DNA of 64,000 nucleotides, taken from contig NZ_ARWB01000001.1 in NCBI RefSeq assembly GCF_000384475.1, forward strand, positions 4,018,122 to 4,082,121, given 5' to 3'. The notes beneath the pieces were generated by a model that saw nothing but the letters and a program-made list of their open reading frames with translations, had not been told where the DNA came from and did not search any database. The translations under genes were made by a program, and so were the position numbers. The stretch's first letter is position 1; each line of letters opens with the position of its first letter. This stretch comes from Methylopila sp. M107. Its GTDB lineage: Bacteria; Pseudomonadota; Alphaproteobacteria; Rhizobiales; Methylopilaceae. Shown in pieces: positions 16,684 through 25,789 of the stretch.

Positions 16684-17925
16684 ATGAGCGTCGACGTCGT
16701 CTCCTTCGGCTGCCGCCTGAACGCCCTGGACGGCGAAACCGTCCGGGCGCTCGCGCTCGCCCACGGGGCCGAGAACCTGACCGTCGTCAATTCCTGCGCC
16801 GTGACCGCGGAGGCGACGCGGCAGGCCCGTGCGGCCGTGCGGCGCGCCGCGCGCGAGCGGCCGGGCGCCGAGATCGTGGTGACGGGCTGCGCGGCCCAGA
16901 TCGAGCCCGAAACATTCGCTGCGATGCCGGAAGTGTCGCGCGTGATCGGCGCGGCCGCAAAGACTGAAGGCCGAAGCTGGTCGCGCGCCGCTTCGCGCGG
17001 GGCCCGCGTCCTGGTCGACGACGTGCTGTCCGCGCGGGGCGTCGCCGCGCCGCCGCCGCAGGCCGGCGTGTTGCTGCCGCGCGCCTTCGTGCAGGTCCAG
17101 ACCGGCTGCGACCACCGCTGCACCTTTTGCGTCATTCCCTTCGGACGCGGCGCCGCGCGCTCGACGCCGCCCGAGACCGTGGTCGCGGAAGTCCGCCGCG
17201 TGGTGGAGCGCGGAGCTGCCGAGGCCGTGCTCACGGGCGTCGACATCACCTCCTGGGGCGACGATTTTCCTGGCGCGCCGAAACTGGGTTCGCTCGTCCG
17301 CAAGATCCTGCGCGAGGTCCCGGAGCTGAAGCGCCTGCGGCTGTCCTCTCTCGACGCGGTCGAGATCGACGCGGAGCTGATGCGCGCGATGGCCGAGGAG
17401 GAGCGACTGGCCCCGCATCTTCACCTGTCGCTCCAGTCCGGAGACGACATGATCCTCAAGCGCATGAAGCGACGGCATTCCCGCGCCGACGCGCTCAGGC
17501 TGGTCGACGATGTCCGGCGCGTCCGCCCGGCCGTCGCGTTCGGGGCCGACATGATCGCAGGCTTCCCGACCGAGACCGACGCGATGGCCGAGAACAGCCG
17601 GCTGTTGCTCGAGGAGTGCGGGATCGCCTTCGCGCATGTCTTCCCCTATTCGCCGCGCCCCGGCACGCCGGCCGCCCGCATGCCGCAGCTCCCCGGCGAC
17701 GTGGTCAAGGCGCGCGCGGCGGCGCTGCGCGCGACCGGCGAGGCGCTGCTCGGCCGCCATCTCGACGCCCGCGTCGGCAGGCGGATGAGCGTGCTCAGCG
17801 AAGGAAGCGGCGTCGCGCGGGCGGCGGATTTCTCGACCGTTCGCATCGCGGCCGACACGCCGAAGGGCGCCTTCGTCGAGGCGACGCCGACCGCGCATGA
17901 CGGCCGGGCGCTGATCGCGGCATGA
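16684..17925 (+). CDS. mtaB: tRNA t6A37 methylthiotransferase MtaB
   Basis: A 413-residue radical-SAM methylthiotransferase that converts t6A37 to ms2t6A in tRNAs reading ANN codons. The N-terminal UPF0004 domain holds three cluster cysteines in FGCRLN, VNSCAVTAEA and VVTGCAAQ. The radical-SAM domain has the CxxxCxxC motif in TGCDHRCTFCVIPFGRG. LSLQSGDDMILKRMKRRHSR is typical of the MTTase family. The C-terminal TRAM region is short. It lies upstream of ftsY as in other Hyphomicrobiales, with a 298 bp gap holding a type A repeat. Confidence 0.94.
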   Translation: MSVDVVSFGCRLNALDGETVRALALAHGAENLTVVNSCAVTAEATRQARAAVRRAARERPGAEIVVTGCAAQIEPETFAAMPEVSRVIGAAAKTEGRSWSRAASRGARVLVDDVLSARGVAAPPPQAGVLLPRAFVQVQTGCDHRCTFCVIPFGRGAARSTPPETVVAEVRRVVERGAAEAVLTGVDITSWGDDFPGAPKLGSLVRKILREVPELKRLRLSSLDAVEIDAELMRAMAEEERLAPHLHLSLQSGDDMILKRMKRRHSRADALRLVDDVRRVRPAVAFGADMIAGFPTETDAMAENSRLLLEECGIAFAHVFPYSPRPGTPAARMPQLPGDVVKARAAALRATGEALLGRHLDARVGRRMSVLSEGSGVARAADFSTVRIAADTPKGAFVEATPTAHDGRALIAA

Positions 17926-18022
17926 GCAAGTTGGCGCCGCAAACGCGACCTTCTTGTCCCGGCCTCGGGTCTCCACGCGCAAACTTTGACCAACGGAGCG
18001 TTGCGGCGTGCTCCGACCTCCA

Positions 18023-18117
18023 CCGTCATGTCCGCCTTCGCGGGTATCCACGACTTGGGCGTAGCGCTCGACGATTACAGGCAAGTCGTGGATACCCGGC
18101 GCCGCCGGGCATGACGG
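18023..18117. repeat. type A dispersed inverted repeat
   Basis: Bounded by CCGTCATG and CATGACGG. Inside, GTATCCACGACTTGGGCG near the left end pairs with CAAGTCGTGGATAC near the right, leaving a small variable centre. Near-identical copies stand at 45783-45881, 53200-53299 and 57196-57290. It lies between mtaB and ftsY. The flanks (17950-17970 and 18165-18182) hold fragments of the type B TGTCCCGG palindrome. Confidence 0.88.
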
Positions 18118-18223
18118 CGGAAGCGTCGCGGCCTCAACGCCGTGAGTTGGCGCGTCTGGGTCCTGGCTCAGGGCCGGGACAATTACCGCACGCTCCCCCA
18201 GGCGAACTCCCTCCGGACATGCC

Positions 18224-19162
18224 ATGACCGAAACGACCGAAACCCGCTGGTTCGCGCGCCTCAAGGCCGGGCTGTCCAAGACCTCGGCGCAGCTCACCCG
18301 CGGCATCCACGAGCTGTTCTCCAAGGAGAAGTTCGACGCCGCGACCCTCGACGATCTCGAGGACCTGCTGATCCAGGCGGATCTCGGGGTCGCCACCGCC
18401 GAGCGCGTGGTGGCGGCGGTCGGGCGCGCGCGCCACGACAAGGCGCTCGACGGCGAGGCGGTGCGCAAGATCGTGGCCGACGAGATCGGCCGCGCGCTGG
18501 AGCCGATCGCCCGGCCGTTCGATCCGCCCGAAAGCGCGCGGCCGGCGGTCGCGCTGGTCGTCGGCGTCAACGGTTCGGGCAAGACCACGACGATCGGCAA
18601 GATCGCCGAGACGTTCCGCACCGCGGGCCTCAAGATCGTGCTCGCGGCCGGCGACACCTTCCGCGCCGCGGCCGTCGAGCAGCTGAAGGTCTGGGCCGAC
18701 CGCTCGGAGGCGATCTTCATCGCCAAGGAGACCGGCGCGGACGCGGCCGCGCTCGTCTACGAGGCCTGGCAGAAGGCGAAGGCCGAGGACGCCGACCTTC
18801 TCATCATCGACACGGCCGGCCGGCTCCAGAACAAGGCCGGCCTGATGGCCGAGCTCGAGAAGATCGTGCGGGTGCTGAAGAAGCTCGACCCGGACGCCCC
18901 CCACGACTGCATCCTGGTGCTGGACGCCACCACGGGCCAGAACGCGCTCGGCCAGGTCGAGGCCTTCGGCAAGGTCGCGGGCGTGACTGGCCTCGTCATG
19001 ACCAAGCTCGACGGCACCGCGCGCGGCGGCATCCTCGTCGCGGTCGCGGAGAAGTTCGGGCTGCCCATGCACTTCATCGGCGTCGGCGAGGGACTCGACG
19101 ACCTGGAGCCGTTCGATCCTGAGGCCTTCGGCCGCGCGATCGTGGGGCTTCCGCGGGAGTAG
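18224..19162 (+). CDS. ftsY: signal recognition particle receptor FtsY
   Basis: A 312-residue SRP receptor GTPase that docks the Ffh-ribosome complex at the inner membrane. The NG domain is complete: LEDLLIQADLGVATAERVV (N domain), P-loop VVGVNGSGKTTTIGKIA, GDTFRAAAVEQLKVW, IIDTAGRLQNKAGLMAEL and MTKLDGTARGGILV. The acidic A domain found in E. coli FtsY is nearly absent, replaced by a short N-terminus. The usual cluster partner mtaB lies upstream. Confidence 0.97.
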   Translation: MTETTETRWFARLKAGLSKTSAQLTRGIHELFSKEKFDAATLDDLEDLLIQADLGVATAERVVAAVGRARHDKALDGEAVRKIVADEIGRALEPIARPFDPPESARPAVALVVGVNGSGKTTTIGKIAETFRTAGLKIVLAAGDTFRAAAVEQLKVWADRSEAIFIAKETGADAAALVYEAWQKAKAEDADLLIIDTAGRLQNKAGLMAELEKIVRVLKKLDPDAPHDCILVLDATTGQNALGQVEAFGKVAGVTGLVMTKLDGTARGGILVAVAEKFGLPMHFIGVGEGLDDLEPFDPEAFGRAIVGLPRE

Positions 19163-19181
19163 CTGGCGGCGGTCGCGCCCC

Positions 19182-20993
19182 TCAGTCCGGCAGCCCGAAC
19201 GCGATCACGGCGCCGCCCTGTCGGAACCCCCAGATCTGGCTGCCGCCGGCCGCCACCGCGACATAGTCCTTGCCCTCGAGACTGTAGGCGATCGGCGGCG
19301 CGTTGACGCCGGCCCCGGTGTTGAAGCTCCAGACCTTGTCGCCGCGCTCGGCGTCGAACGCCGAGAAATCGCCATTGCCCTCGCCGGTGAACACGACGCC
19401 GCCCTTGGCCGCGAGCACGCCGCCGATCAGCGGCTCGGGCGTCTTGGCCTGCCACTTGATCCTGCCGCCGCCCGCAAGGTCGATGGCGCTGAGCAGCCCG
19501 TAGGTCCCGGAGGTAGCAGGCTCGATGTTGAAGTAGCGCACCTCCGGCTTGCCGTCGGCGGCCGGCAGCGTCTGGGCCCGGTAGGTCGCGGGCCAGTGCA
19601 TCGCCGCCACATAGGCGACGCCCTTGGCCTCGTCGATCGAGGCCGGCGACCAGTTCACCCCGCCGCCGACGCCGGGCGCGATCACCACGCCCTCCTTGGA
19701 CGGCGGCTGGAACAGGTTCGACTGCGGCACGTAAGGATCCGACTTGAACAGCAGTTCGCCGGTCTCGCGGTCGTGCACGAAATACCAGCCGAGCTTGGAG
19801 GCCTGCCCCACCACCGCGCGCTTTTTGCCGTCGACCACGAGGTCGAACAGGCTCGGCGGACTCGCGACGTCGTAGCCCCAGAGGTCGTGCGGGGTCTGCT
19901 GAAAACTCCAGCGGATCTTGCCGGTCTTGGCGTCGAGCGCGACCAGCGCGGAGGTGTAGAGGTTGTCGCCCGGACGGCTCTCGCCCGCCGCCTGCGGCGA
20001 GGGGTTGCCGACGCCGAAGAACAGCAGGCCGCGCTCCGGATCGAGCGCCGGCGCATGCCAGATCGAGCCGCCGCCGAACTTCCAGGCGTCCTTGTGGGCC
20101 GGTTCCGCCGCCTTCTCGGCCGCGACGTCGCGATGCATCGGCACGCCATAGGCCGTCGTCTCGCGATACTCGCCCTCCCAGTCGGGCCTCGTCGTGTCGA
20201 AGCGCCAGACCTGGTCGCCGGTCTTCGAATCGTAGGCCGCGAGGAAGCCCGGACGGCCATAACGCCCCGCGACCCCGATCACCGCGCCGAGCGGGGCGCC
20301 CGGGCGGCTGGAGTCGAGGTGGAGCCCGTAGCCGACGCCGGTGATGCCGGCGAACACCTTGCCGTCGTAGACCAGCGGCGCGGAGTTCGAGCCGACTCCG
20401 GTCGCGCCCGAGACCTGGCCCTTCAGCACGGGGTCGTCCGCGCCGAGCGACTTGGCGTCCTCGCTGGTCAGCACGTCGTCGGCGTCGACCAGCGGCTTGT
20501 CCCACACCGGCTTGCCGGTCTTCTGGTCGAGCGCGACGAGCCGCGCGTCGACGCTTGCGACGAAGACCAGCCCGTAGCCGAGCGCGACGCCGCGATTGGC
20601 CGGGCCGCAGCAGAGCTTCTTCGCGGTCGACTTGTGCTCGTAGCGCCAGATCTCGCGGCCCGTCTTCGCGTCGATCGCCATGACGTGGGAAAACGGCGCG
20701 GAGAGATACATCACCCCGTCGGCGACCAGCGGACTGGTCTGGAACGTCGCGGCGTAGCCGGTCTGGTAGATCCATTTCGGGACGAGGCGCTTGGCGGTCT
20801 CGGGCGTGATCCGGTCGAGCGGCGAGAAACGCCGGTTGCCGTAGTCCCGGCCCGGAAGCACCCAGTTCACGGTGTCTTGATCGGCCGATCGCAGCCGTGC
20901 GTCGTCGACAGGATCGGCGACAGCGGAGCCCGCGATGATCATCGCGCCGGCGAGAGCCGAGATGCAGCCGGCGAAGATCAGATCAAGTCGCAT
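19182..20993 (-). CDS. PQQ-dependent quinoprotein dehydrogenase, divergent type
   Basis: A 603-residue secreted eight-bladed propeller quinoprotein; signal peptide residues 1-26 (ends GSAVADP). Seven Trp-docking-like repeats are visible (for example AIDAKTGREIWRYE, ALDQKTGKPVWDKP, AFDAERGDKVWSFN). The adjacent-cysteine pair that stacks on PQQ is in KKLCCGPANRG, and the Asn metal ligand motif is in FFGVGNPSP. However, where methanol and glucose dehydrogenases have W-D as catalytic base (HDLWD or HDEWD), this protein reads PHDLWGYD. The Glu ligand motif GAExGxRG is replaced by GVGYGLHLD plus an insertion. The substrate is unknown; alcohol or sugar oxidation in the periplasm is the family role. 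It is divergent from a TonB receptor. Confidence 0.85.
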   Translation of the reverse strand: MRLDLIFAGCISALAGAMIIAGSAVADPVDDARLRSADQDTVNWVLPGRDYGNRRFSPLDRITPETAKRLVPKWIYQTGYAATFQTSPLVADGVMYLSAPFSHVMAIDAKTGREIWRYEHKSTAKKLCCGPANRGVALGYGLVFVASVDARLVALDQKTGKPVWDKPLVDADDVLTSEDAKSLGADDPVLKGQVSGATGVGSNSAPLVYDGKVFAGITGVGYGLHLDSSRPGAPLGAVIGVAGRYGRPGFLAAYDSKTGDQVWRFDTTRPDWEGEYRETTAYGVPMHRDVAAEKAAEPAHKDAWKFGGGSIWHAPALDPERGLLFFGVGNPSPQAAGESRPGDNLYTSALVALDAKTGKIRWSFQQTPHDLWGYDVASPPSLFDLVVDGKKRAVVGQASKLGWYFVHDRETGELLFKSDPYVPQSNLFQPPSKEGVVIAPGVGGGVNWSPASIDEAKGVAYVAAMHWPATYRAQTLPAADGKPEVRYFNIEPATSGTYGLLSAIDLAGGGRIKWQAKTPEPLIGGVLAAKGGVVFTGEGNGDFSAFDAERGDKVWSFNTGAGVNAPPIAYSLEGKDYVAVAAGGSQIWGFRQGGAVIAFGLPD

Positions 20994-21147
20994 GAAAGTT
21001 TCCCCTCAGTAGATCGTCTTTTCGGGCGTCGGCGCCAAGCGTAAAAACGATCTGGCGTCGCGCCGTCCGGCTTCCATGTCCGGCGCTGGCCGCACTATAC
21101 GTCGCCATGCGGCGTTGCGGATGCGGCGAATTGTGAAGTTTGGCAAT

Positions 21148-21162
21148 TATTGCATTGCAATA
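21148..21162. promoter_or_regulatory. 15 bp palindrome between quinoprotein and TonB receptor genes
   Basis: TATTGCA-T-TGCAATA, perfect in 7 bp arms, lies in an AT-rich stretch (about 21120-21230) of the 349 bp divergent gap (20994-21342). A symmetrical site between two envelope genes is a good candidate operator controlling both. Inverted TTGCA half-sites resemble boxes of Fur-family metalloregulators in alphaproteobacteria, but I cannot assign the regulator. The remaining gap has no supported gene. Confidence 0.5.
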
Positions 21163-21342
21163 TAAGCAAAAACGAACCTAAGCGTTTAATAATAATGTTG
21201 TAAAACAGCATCTTAGCTCGCGGATTAGTTCCCGCCACACTCGTGGCCAATTGATGGCGGGGCGCCAAGTCAACTACAGAATGACGCGCGGCGACATGGG
21301 CCGCAGCGCAAAGAGTCGCATTCGCTTCGGGGGAACGCGGGA

Positions 21343-23829
21343 ATGAGGTTTGGCACACGGGCGGGCTTGCTCGCCGGGACGGCGGCGCTCGTCGCGCTTT
21401 CTCCGCTCATGGCGTTCGCTCAGGACGGCGGCGCGACCGCGCTCGAAGAGATCGAGGTCATCGGCACCTCGCCGCTCGGCGGGGACGACCTTGCGCTCGA
21501 CAAGGTTCCAGCGAGCGTCCGGAGCGTGAAGGCCCAGGACTTCCGCGACGCCAACGCGCCGACCGTCCAGGAAGGACTCGGCCGGTCGGTGCCGGGCGTC
21601 AACATCACCGACGTGACCGGCAACCCGTTCAACAAGGAAGTGTTCTTCCGCGGCTTCCAGTCCTCCCCCACGGTCGGCATCCCGCAGGGCCTCGCGGTCT
21701 ACCAGAACGGCGTGCGCATCAACGAGTCGCTCGGCGACACGGTGAACTACGACCTGATCCCGACGGTCGCGATCGACCGGCTGGACGTGTGGACCAACAA
21801 TCCGCTGTTCGGCCTCAACGCGCTCGGCGGCGCGCTTTCCTTCAAGACCAAAAGCGGCTTCACCTTCCAGGGCGTCGAGCTCGAGGCGCAGGCCGGCTCG
21901 TTCGGCCGCTATGAAGGCTCCGCCCAGTGGGGCACGCAGGTCGGCAACTGGGCCGGCTACATCGCGATCGAGGGCGCGCGCGACGGCGGCTGGCGCGACT
22001 ATTCGAAGTCGAACGTCAAGCGCGTGTTCGGCGACGTCGGATACAAGACCGACAGCGCCGAGGTCCACTTCAACCTGACCTACGCCAAGAGCACGCTCGG
22101 CGTCGTGGGCCCGACCCCCGAGGTGTTGCTCAACGATCGGCGCCGCAACGTCTACACGGGCGACCAGATCAACGACAACGAAATGGGCATGCTCGCCATG
22201 CAGGGCAATTTCGACGTCACCGACAAATGGTCCCTGCAGACCAACGCTTATTACCGCAAATTCAACCGCGACGGCGTCGACGGCAACGACACGGACGTGC
22301 GTCCGTGCGGAACCGACGGCCAGTGGCTCTGCCTCGACGGCGACGACGACGTCCGCAATTTCGTTCGCGACCCTGTGACCGGCAAGCGCATCCGCAATAC
22401 CTACTTCCCGACCGACGGCGAGTTCGGCCCCGGCACCACGCCGGGCTCGATCGAGCGCAACTCGGTCCGGACCGACTCGGCCGGCGGCACGCTGCAGGCC
22501 ACCAACGAGTCGGAACTGTTCGGCCGCAAGAACCACTTCGTCGCCGGCGTCGCCTACGACTTCGGCCGGACCGACTTCAAGGGCTGGAGCGAGCTCTGCC
22601 GGATCCCCGCCAACCTGCAATGCGTCGGCACCGGCCAGCAGTACTACACCGAGGTGCCGGGCGGCATCACGCCGGTCAGCATCACGGGCACGAACAACTA
22701 TGTCGGCCTCTATGCGATCGACACGCTGGACCTGACCGAGCGTCTGTCGGCCACCATCGGCGGCCGCTGGAACTACGCCAACATCGACATCAAGGATAAG
22801 AGCACCCGCTTCCCGCTGAACGAGGACCGCACCGGCCGCGCCGGCCCGAGCCTCGACGGCAACCACTCGTTCGACCGGTTCAATCCGATGGCCGGCCTGA
22901 CCTACAAGATCACGCCGAACATCACGGCCTTCGGCTCCTACTCCGAGTCGAACCGCAATCCGACCGTGCTGGAGCTCGGCTGCGCCAATCCGGACGTTCC
23001 GTGCCCGCTCGAGGCGACGCTGGTCTCCGATCCGCCCCTGAAGCAGGTCGTCACCCGCGGCGGCGAGGCCGGCTTCCGCGGCCAGCACGAGTTCTCGGGC
23101 GCCGCCCTCCGCTGGAGCGCGACCATCTACCGGTCCGAGAACCAGGACGACATCATCAACGTGCCGTCGAACCTCGCGGGCCGCGGCTACTTCGTGAACG
23201 CCGGCGACTCGCGCCGCCAGGGCGTCGAACTCAGCGCCGAGGTCTCGGCCGAGCGCTGGGCGTTCTTCGCCAACTACGCTTATGTCGACGCGACCTTCCG
23301 CAAGGGCGTCACGCTCAACTCGCCGAACAACCCGGCCTCCAAGAACTACGGCCAGGACGACGACGACGACGATCGCCGCGCGGCCGCTCGGGCCGACAAG
23401 CTGAAGACCGGCCAGATCCGGGTGCAGAAGGGCGACACCCTGCCGGGCATTCCCGCCCATCAGGTGAAGTTCGGCGGCGCCTTCAAGATCACGCCGCGCT
23501 GGACCGTCGGCGCCGACGCCCAGATCTACGGCTCCCAGTATTATGTGGGCGACGAGTCGAACCAGAACCCGAAGCTGCCGGCCTATGCGGTGTTCAACGC
23601 CAACACCTCGTTCCAGGTGACCGAGCAGGTGAAGCTGTTCGCCGGCGCAAAGAACATCTTCAACAAGAAGTACAACTCCTACGGCACGTTCTTCGAGACC
23701 GACGACATCGGCTTCCTCGGCCTCGAGAACCCGCGCACGCAGACCCCCGCCCGGCCGTTCTCCGTCTATGGCGGCGTGAACGTGAAGTTCTCGGCGGCGG
23801 CGGCTCCGGTGCTCGTCACCAAGTACTGA
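21343..23829 (+). CDS. TonB-dependent outer-membrane receptor
   Basis: An 828-residue receptor. Signal peptide ends LMAFAQDG (residue 26). A TonB-box-like stretch is IEEIEVIG-type (ALEEIEVIGTSP), followed by the plug domain (VPASVRSVKAQDFRDANAPTVQEGL, VFFRGFQSSPTVGIPQGLAVYQNGVRINE) and a 22-strand barrel ending in hydrophobic KY. Unusual is an Asp-6 run at residues 672-677 in a loop GQDDDDDDRR, next to Lys/Arg-rich sequence; it may be an extracellular cation-binding loop. The ligand is unknown. The gene is divergent from the quinoprotein and about 4.3 kb from lanmodulin, so metal or metallophore uptake is a reasonable guess. A strong terminator follows. Confidence 0.9.
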   Translation: MRFGTRAGLLAGTAALVALSPLMAFAQDGGATALEEIEVIGTSPLGGDDLALDKVPASVRSVKAQDFRDANAPTVQEGLGRSVPGVNITDVTGNPFNKEVFFRGFQSSPTVGIPQGLAVYQNGVRINESLGDTVNYDLIPTVAIDRLDVWTNNPLFGLNALGGALSFKTKSGFTFQGVELEAQAGSFGRYEGSAQWGTQVGNWAGYIAIEGARDGGWRDYSKSNVKRVFGDVGYKTDSAEVHFNLTYAKSTLGVVGPTPEVLLNDRRRNVYTGDQINDNEMGMLAMQGNFDVTDKWSLQTNAYYRKFNRDGVDGNDTDVRPCGTDGQWLCLDGDDDVRNFVRDPVTGKRIRNTYFPTDGEFGPGTTPGSIERNSVRTDSAGGTLQATNESELFGRKNHFVAGVAYDFGRTDFKGWSELCRIPANLQCVGTGQQYYTEVPGGITPVSITGTNNYVGLYAIDTLDLTERLSATIGGRWNYANIDIKDKSTRFPLNEDRTGRAGPSLDGNHSFDRFNPMAGLTYKITPNITAFGSYSESNRNPTVLELGCANPDVPCPLEATLVSDPPLKQVVTRGGEAGFRGQHEFSGAALRWSATIYRSENQDDIINVPSNLAGRGYFVNAGDSRRQGVELSAEVSAERWAFFANYAYVDATFRKGVTLNSPNNPASKNYGQDDDDDDRRAAARADKLKTGQIRVQKGDTLPGIPAHQVKFGGAFKITPRWTVGADAQIYGSQYYVGDESNQNPKLPAYAVFNANTSFQVTEQVKLFAGAKNIFNKKYNSYGTFFETDDIGFLGLENPRTQTPARPFSVYGGVNVKFSAAAAPVLVTKY

Positions 23830-23859
23830 ACGCGCCTTCAATCCTGAAACGAGCTCTGG

Positions 23860-23895
23860 CGGCCGGCCCCTTCGCGGGGGCCGGCCGTTTCGTTT
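23860..23895 (+). terminator. rho-independent terminator after the TonB receptor
   Basis: An 11 bp GC stem (CGGCCGGCCCC pairing with GGGGCCGGCCG, loop of 6) followed by TTTCGTTT, 30 bp after the receptor stop codon. Confidence 0.85.
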
Positions 23896-24395
23896 GGCGA
23901 CGGCCGAACGCCGCGCCGGCAAGGCTGCGGGCGACCAATGGCGCCTAAGAAATAGGCGCTCTGGTCGGAAGCCGGGATAGGCGCCTCGAATCCGGTCGAT
24001 CACGGGCTGTTTCATCCCGCGCTGCAACATGAACTTGCCGCTCGGCCATTGTCGAGCGAGGTCAATTTGTGACGAATTTATTCGACCGCGGACCGTCGAT
24101 TTCTGCCGCGTTCCGCGCAACCGCCGCATACGAGCCGATATTGCGACAAGTATTCGACGCGAAAGACTGTCGCTCTTGACGTTGTTAGGAAAAATTTAAC
24201 AAAAACGACGACCAGCGCCGCGTTGTTCATGTGGGACGCTTCGTCTTAAAGACTTCCCTCAATACAAACTGTGGCAAAAAAGCATCTTCAGTTCCTGTTG
24301 AGCCGAAAGCACAAAAATCGGGCTCGACTTTCGACGCCCCGGACCGGATTCTCCACCTCAACCACTTGGACCTGTTTGTGAATCGGGGAATGACA
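23896..24395. other. intergenic leader region upstream of the porin gene
   Basis: About 500 bp without a supported gene. The first part is GC-rich. From about 24050 it becomes AT-richer, with TTGACGTTGTTAGGAAAAATTTAAC at 24176-24200 suggesting a promoter. If transcription starts near 24210, the porin mRNA has a leader of roughly 180 nt. No riboswitch family was recognised. Confidence 0.4.
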
Positions 24396-25232
24396 ATGAA
24401 CGGACTTTCCGGACTTGCTCTCAAGACGCTGACTGGCGTCGCGCTGGGAGCCATGATCGTCGGTTCGGCCTCGGCCGCCGACCTTGCGTCTCCGGAGCCC
24501 GTCGTGGCCGAGGTGCCTTCGGTGATCGACGTCGCCTTCGGCGTCGCCGGCGTCACCGACTACGTGTTCCGCGGTCTGTCGCAGACCCACGGCGATCCGG
24601 CCGTCCAGGGCTACGCCGAGCTGCAGGCCTACGGCTTCTACGCCGGCGTCTGGGGCTCGAGCGTCTCCGACTTCGTGACCGACCCGTCGGCCGAGGTGGA
24701 CTTCTACGGCGGCTATCGCGGCACCTTCAGCTTCCTCAGCGTCGACGTCGGCGGCCTGTATTACTACTATCCGGGCGAGTTCACCCCGGCGGGCACCAAG
24801 CAGCTCGACTACTGGGAGCTCTACGCCAAGCCGGCCGTCGCGCTCGGCGACTGGGGTTCGATCACCGGCAACCTCTACTGGACGTCGGACTACGTGAACG
24901 TCTCGGGCGACGGCACCTACCTCTCGGTCATCCCGAAGGTCAACATCCCGCTCTCCTCGTTCCCGGACCTCGGCTTCTACGTGTCGGGCGAGTTCGGCAA
25001 GCAGTGGGTCAAGGGCGAGAAGCTCTTCGGCCTCCGCGGCTTCCTCCCGGACTACCTGACCTGGAACATCGGCGCTGGCGTCACCTACAAGGCGATGACC
25101 CTCGACGTCCGCTATTCGGACACCGACCTGAAGCCGACCGAGTGCGCTGGTTACACCGGCTTCCGCAAGAGCTGCGACGAGCGCGTGATGGTGAAGCTCT
25201 CCTTCGACACCGCTCTCTCGAAGCTGAAGTGA
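24396..25232 (+). CDS. TorF-family putative porin
   Basis: A 278-residue outer-membrane beta-barrel protein (TIGR02001/TorF type). Signal peptide MNGLSGLALKTLTGVALGAM...SASAAD. The mature protein shows the family opening FGVAGVTDYVFRGLSQTHGDPAVQGYAEL and alternating aromatic strands (VDFYGGYRG, LSVDVGGLYYYYPG, LDYWELYAK). The ATG at 24396 is preferred over 24390 because CGGGGA is then at proper distance. A Cys pair near the end (ECAGYTGFRKSC) may form a disulfide. Solute specificity is unknown. Confidence 0.88.
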   Translation: MNGLSGLALKTLTGVALGAMIVGSASAADLASPEPVVAEVPSVIDVAFGVAGVTDYVFRGLSQTHGDPAVQGYAELQAYGFYAGVWGSSVSDFVTDPSAEVDFYGGYRGTFSFLSVDVGGLYYYYPGEFTPAGTKQLDYWELYAKPAVALGDWGSITGNLYWTSDYVNVSGDGTYLSVIPKVNIPLSSFPDLGFYVSGEFGKQWVKGEKLFGLRGFLPDYLTWNIGAGVTYKAMTLDVRYSDTDLKPTECAGYTGFRKSCDERVMVKLSFDTALSKLK

Positions 25233-25263
25233 TCTTCCGGACCTGACGGTCCGTTCCAAAAGA

Positions 25264-25297
25264 AACGCCGCGCTCGAAAGAGCGCGGCGTTTTCGTT
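25264..25297 (+). terminator. rho-independent terminator after the porin
   Basis: A perfect 12 bp stem AACGCCGCGCTC / GAGCGCGGCGTT with a GAAA tetraloop, followed by a T-rich run, about 30 bp after the porin stop. Confidence 0.93.
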
Positions 25298-25789
25298 TTC
25301 TGCGCCGCGAGTCTTCCCCGCGAGCGCATGGCCCGAGGCGACGCGACGCAGCCCGTCGGCCCTGGCCGCAAGGGCCGCCCCGCCTGACGGCGGAAGAGGA
25401 TGCGCTCTGATCCCAGCCCGTCGGTTCAGGCGAGGAGGGCCCGGCCGCGACGCCCAAACGTGTCGGGGCCGAGACTGGGACCGTCAACCCCGCGATCCCG
25501 GGTCGCAAGCGCCCGGATCCCGCATCGGCTCGGTCACTTTTGGGATGGGGATCGCGCCGCTTGCGCGGTCAGGTCCGGCGGAGCCGCGCCTCTGCGGCGT
25601 GCTCAGCTCGCAGGACTCCGCGATCAAGCCGTCATGCCCGAGCAAGCGCGGGCATGACGGTCGCGACGACCTCGGGCGGACGGTCAACGATCTGACGCCC
25701 GGCTCTCCACCGGGCGTAACGGCCTCACCGCGGCGACGGATCGAGCGATGCCCGCTCGATCCGCGCAGGTCTGCGCCGACCCTTGTGGG
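25298..25789. other. gene-free stretch with short palindromes
   Basis: About 490 bp between the porin terminator and the end of the PsiF-repeat gene. Apart from the short type A repeat at 25629-25660 I see no supported gene; ORFs across it have no recognisable protein features. Confidence 0.5.
25629..25660. repeat. short type A palindrome
   Basis: CCGTCATGCCCG, a short centre, then CGGGCATGACGG: the outer arms of the type A element without the long interior. A similar short form is at 58588-58621. Confidence 0.8.

Noticed and set aside
21001..21342. Cobalamin or other riboswitch upstream of the TonB receptor
   Set aside because: No B12 box or other conserved riboswitch core was seen; the region looks like a simple divergent promoter.
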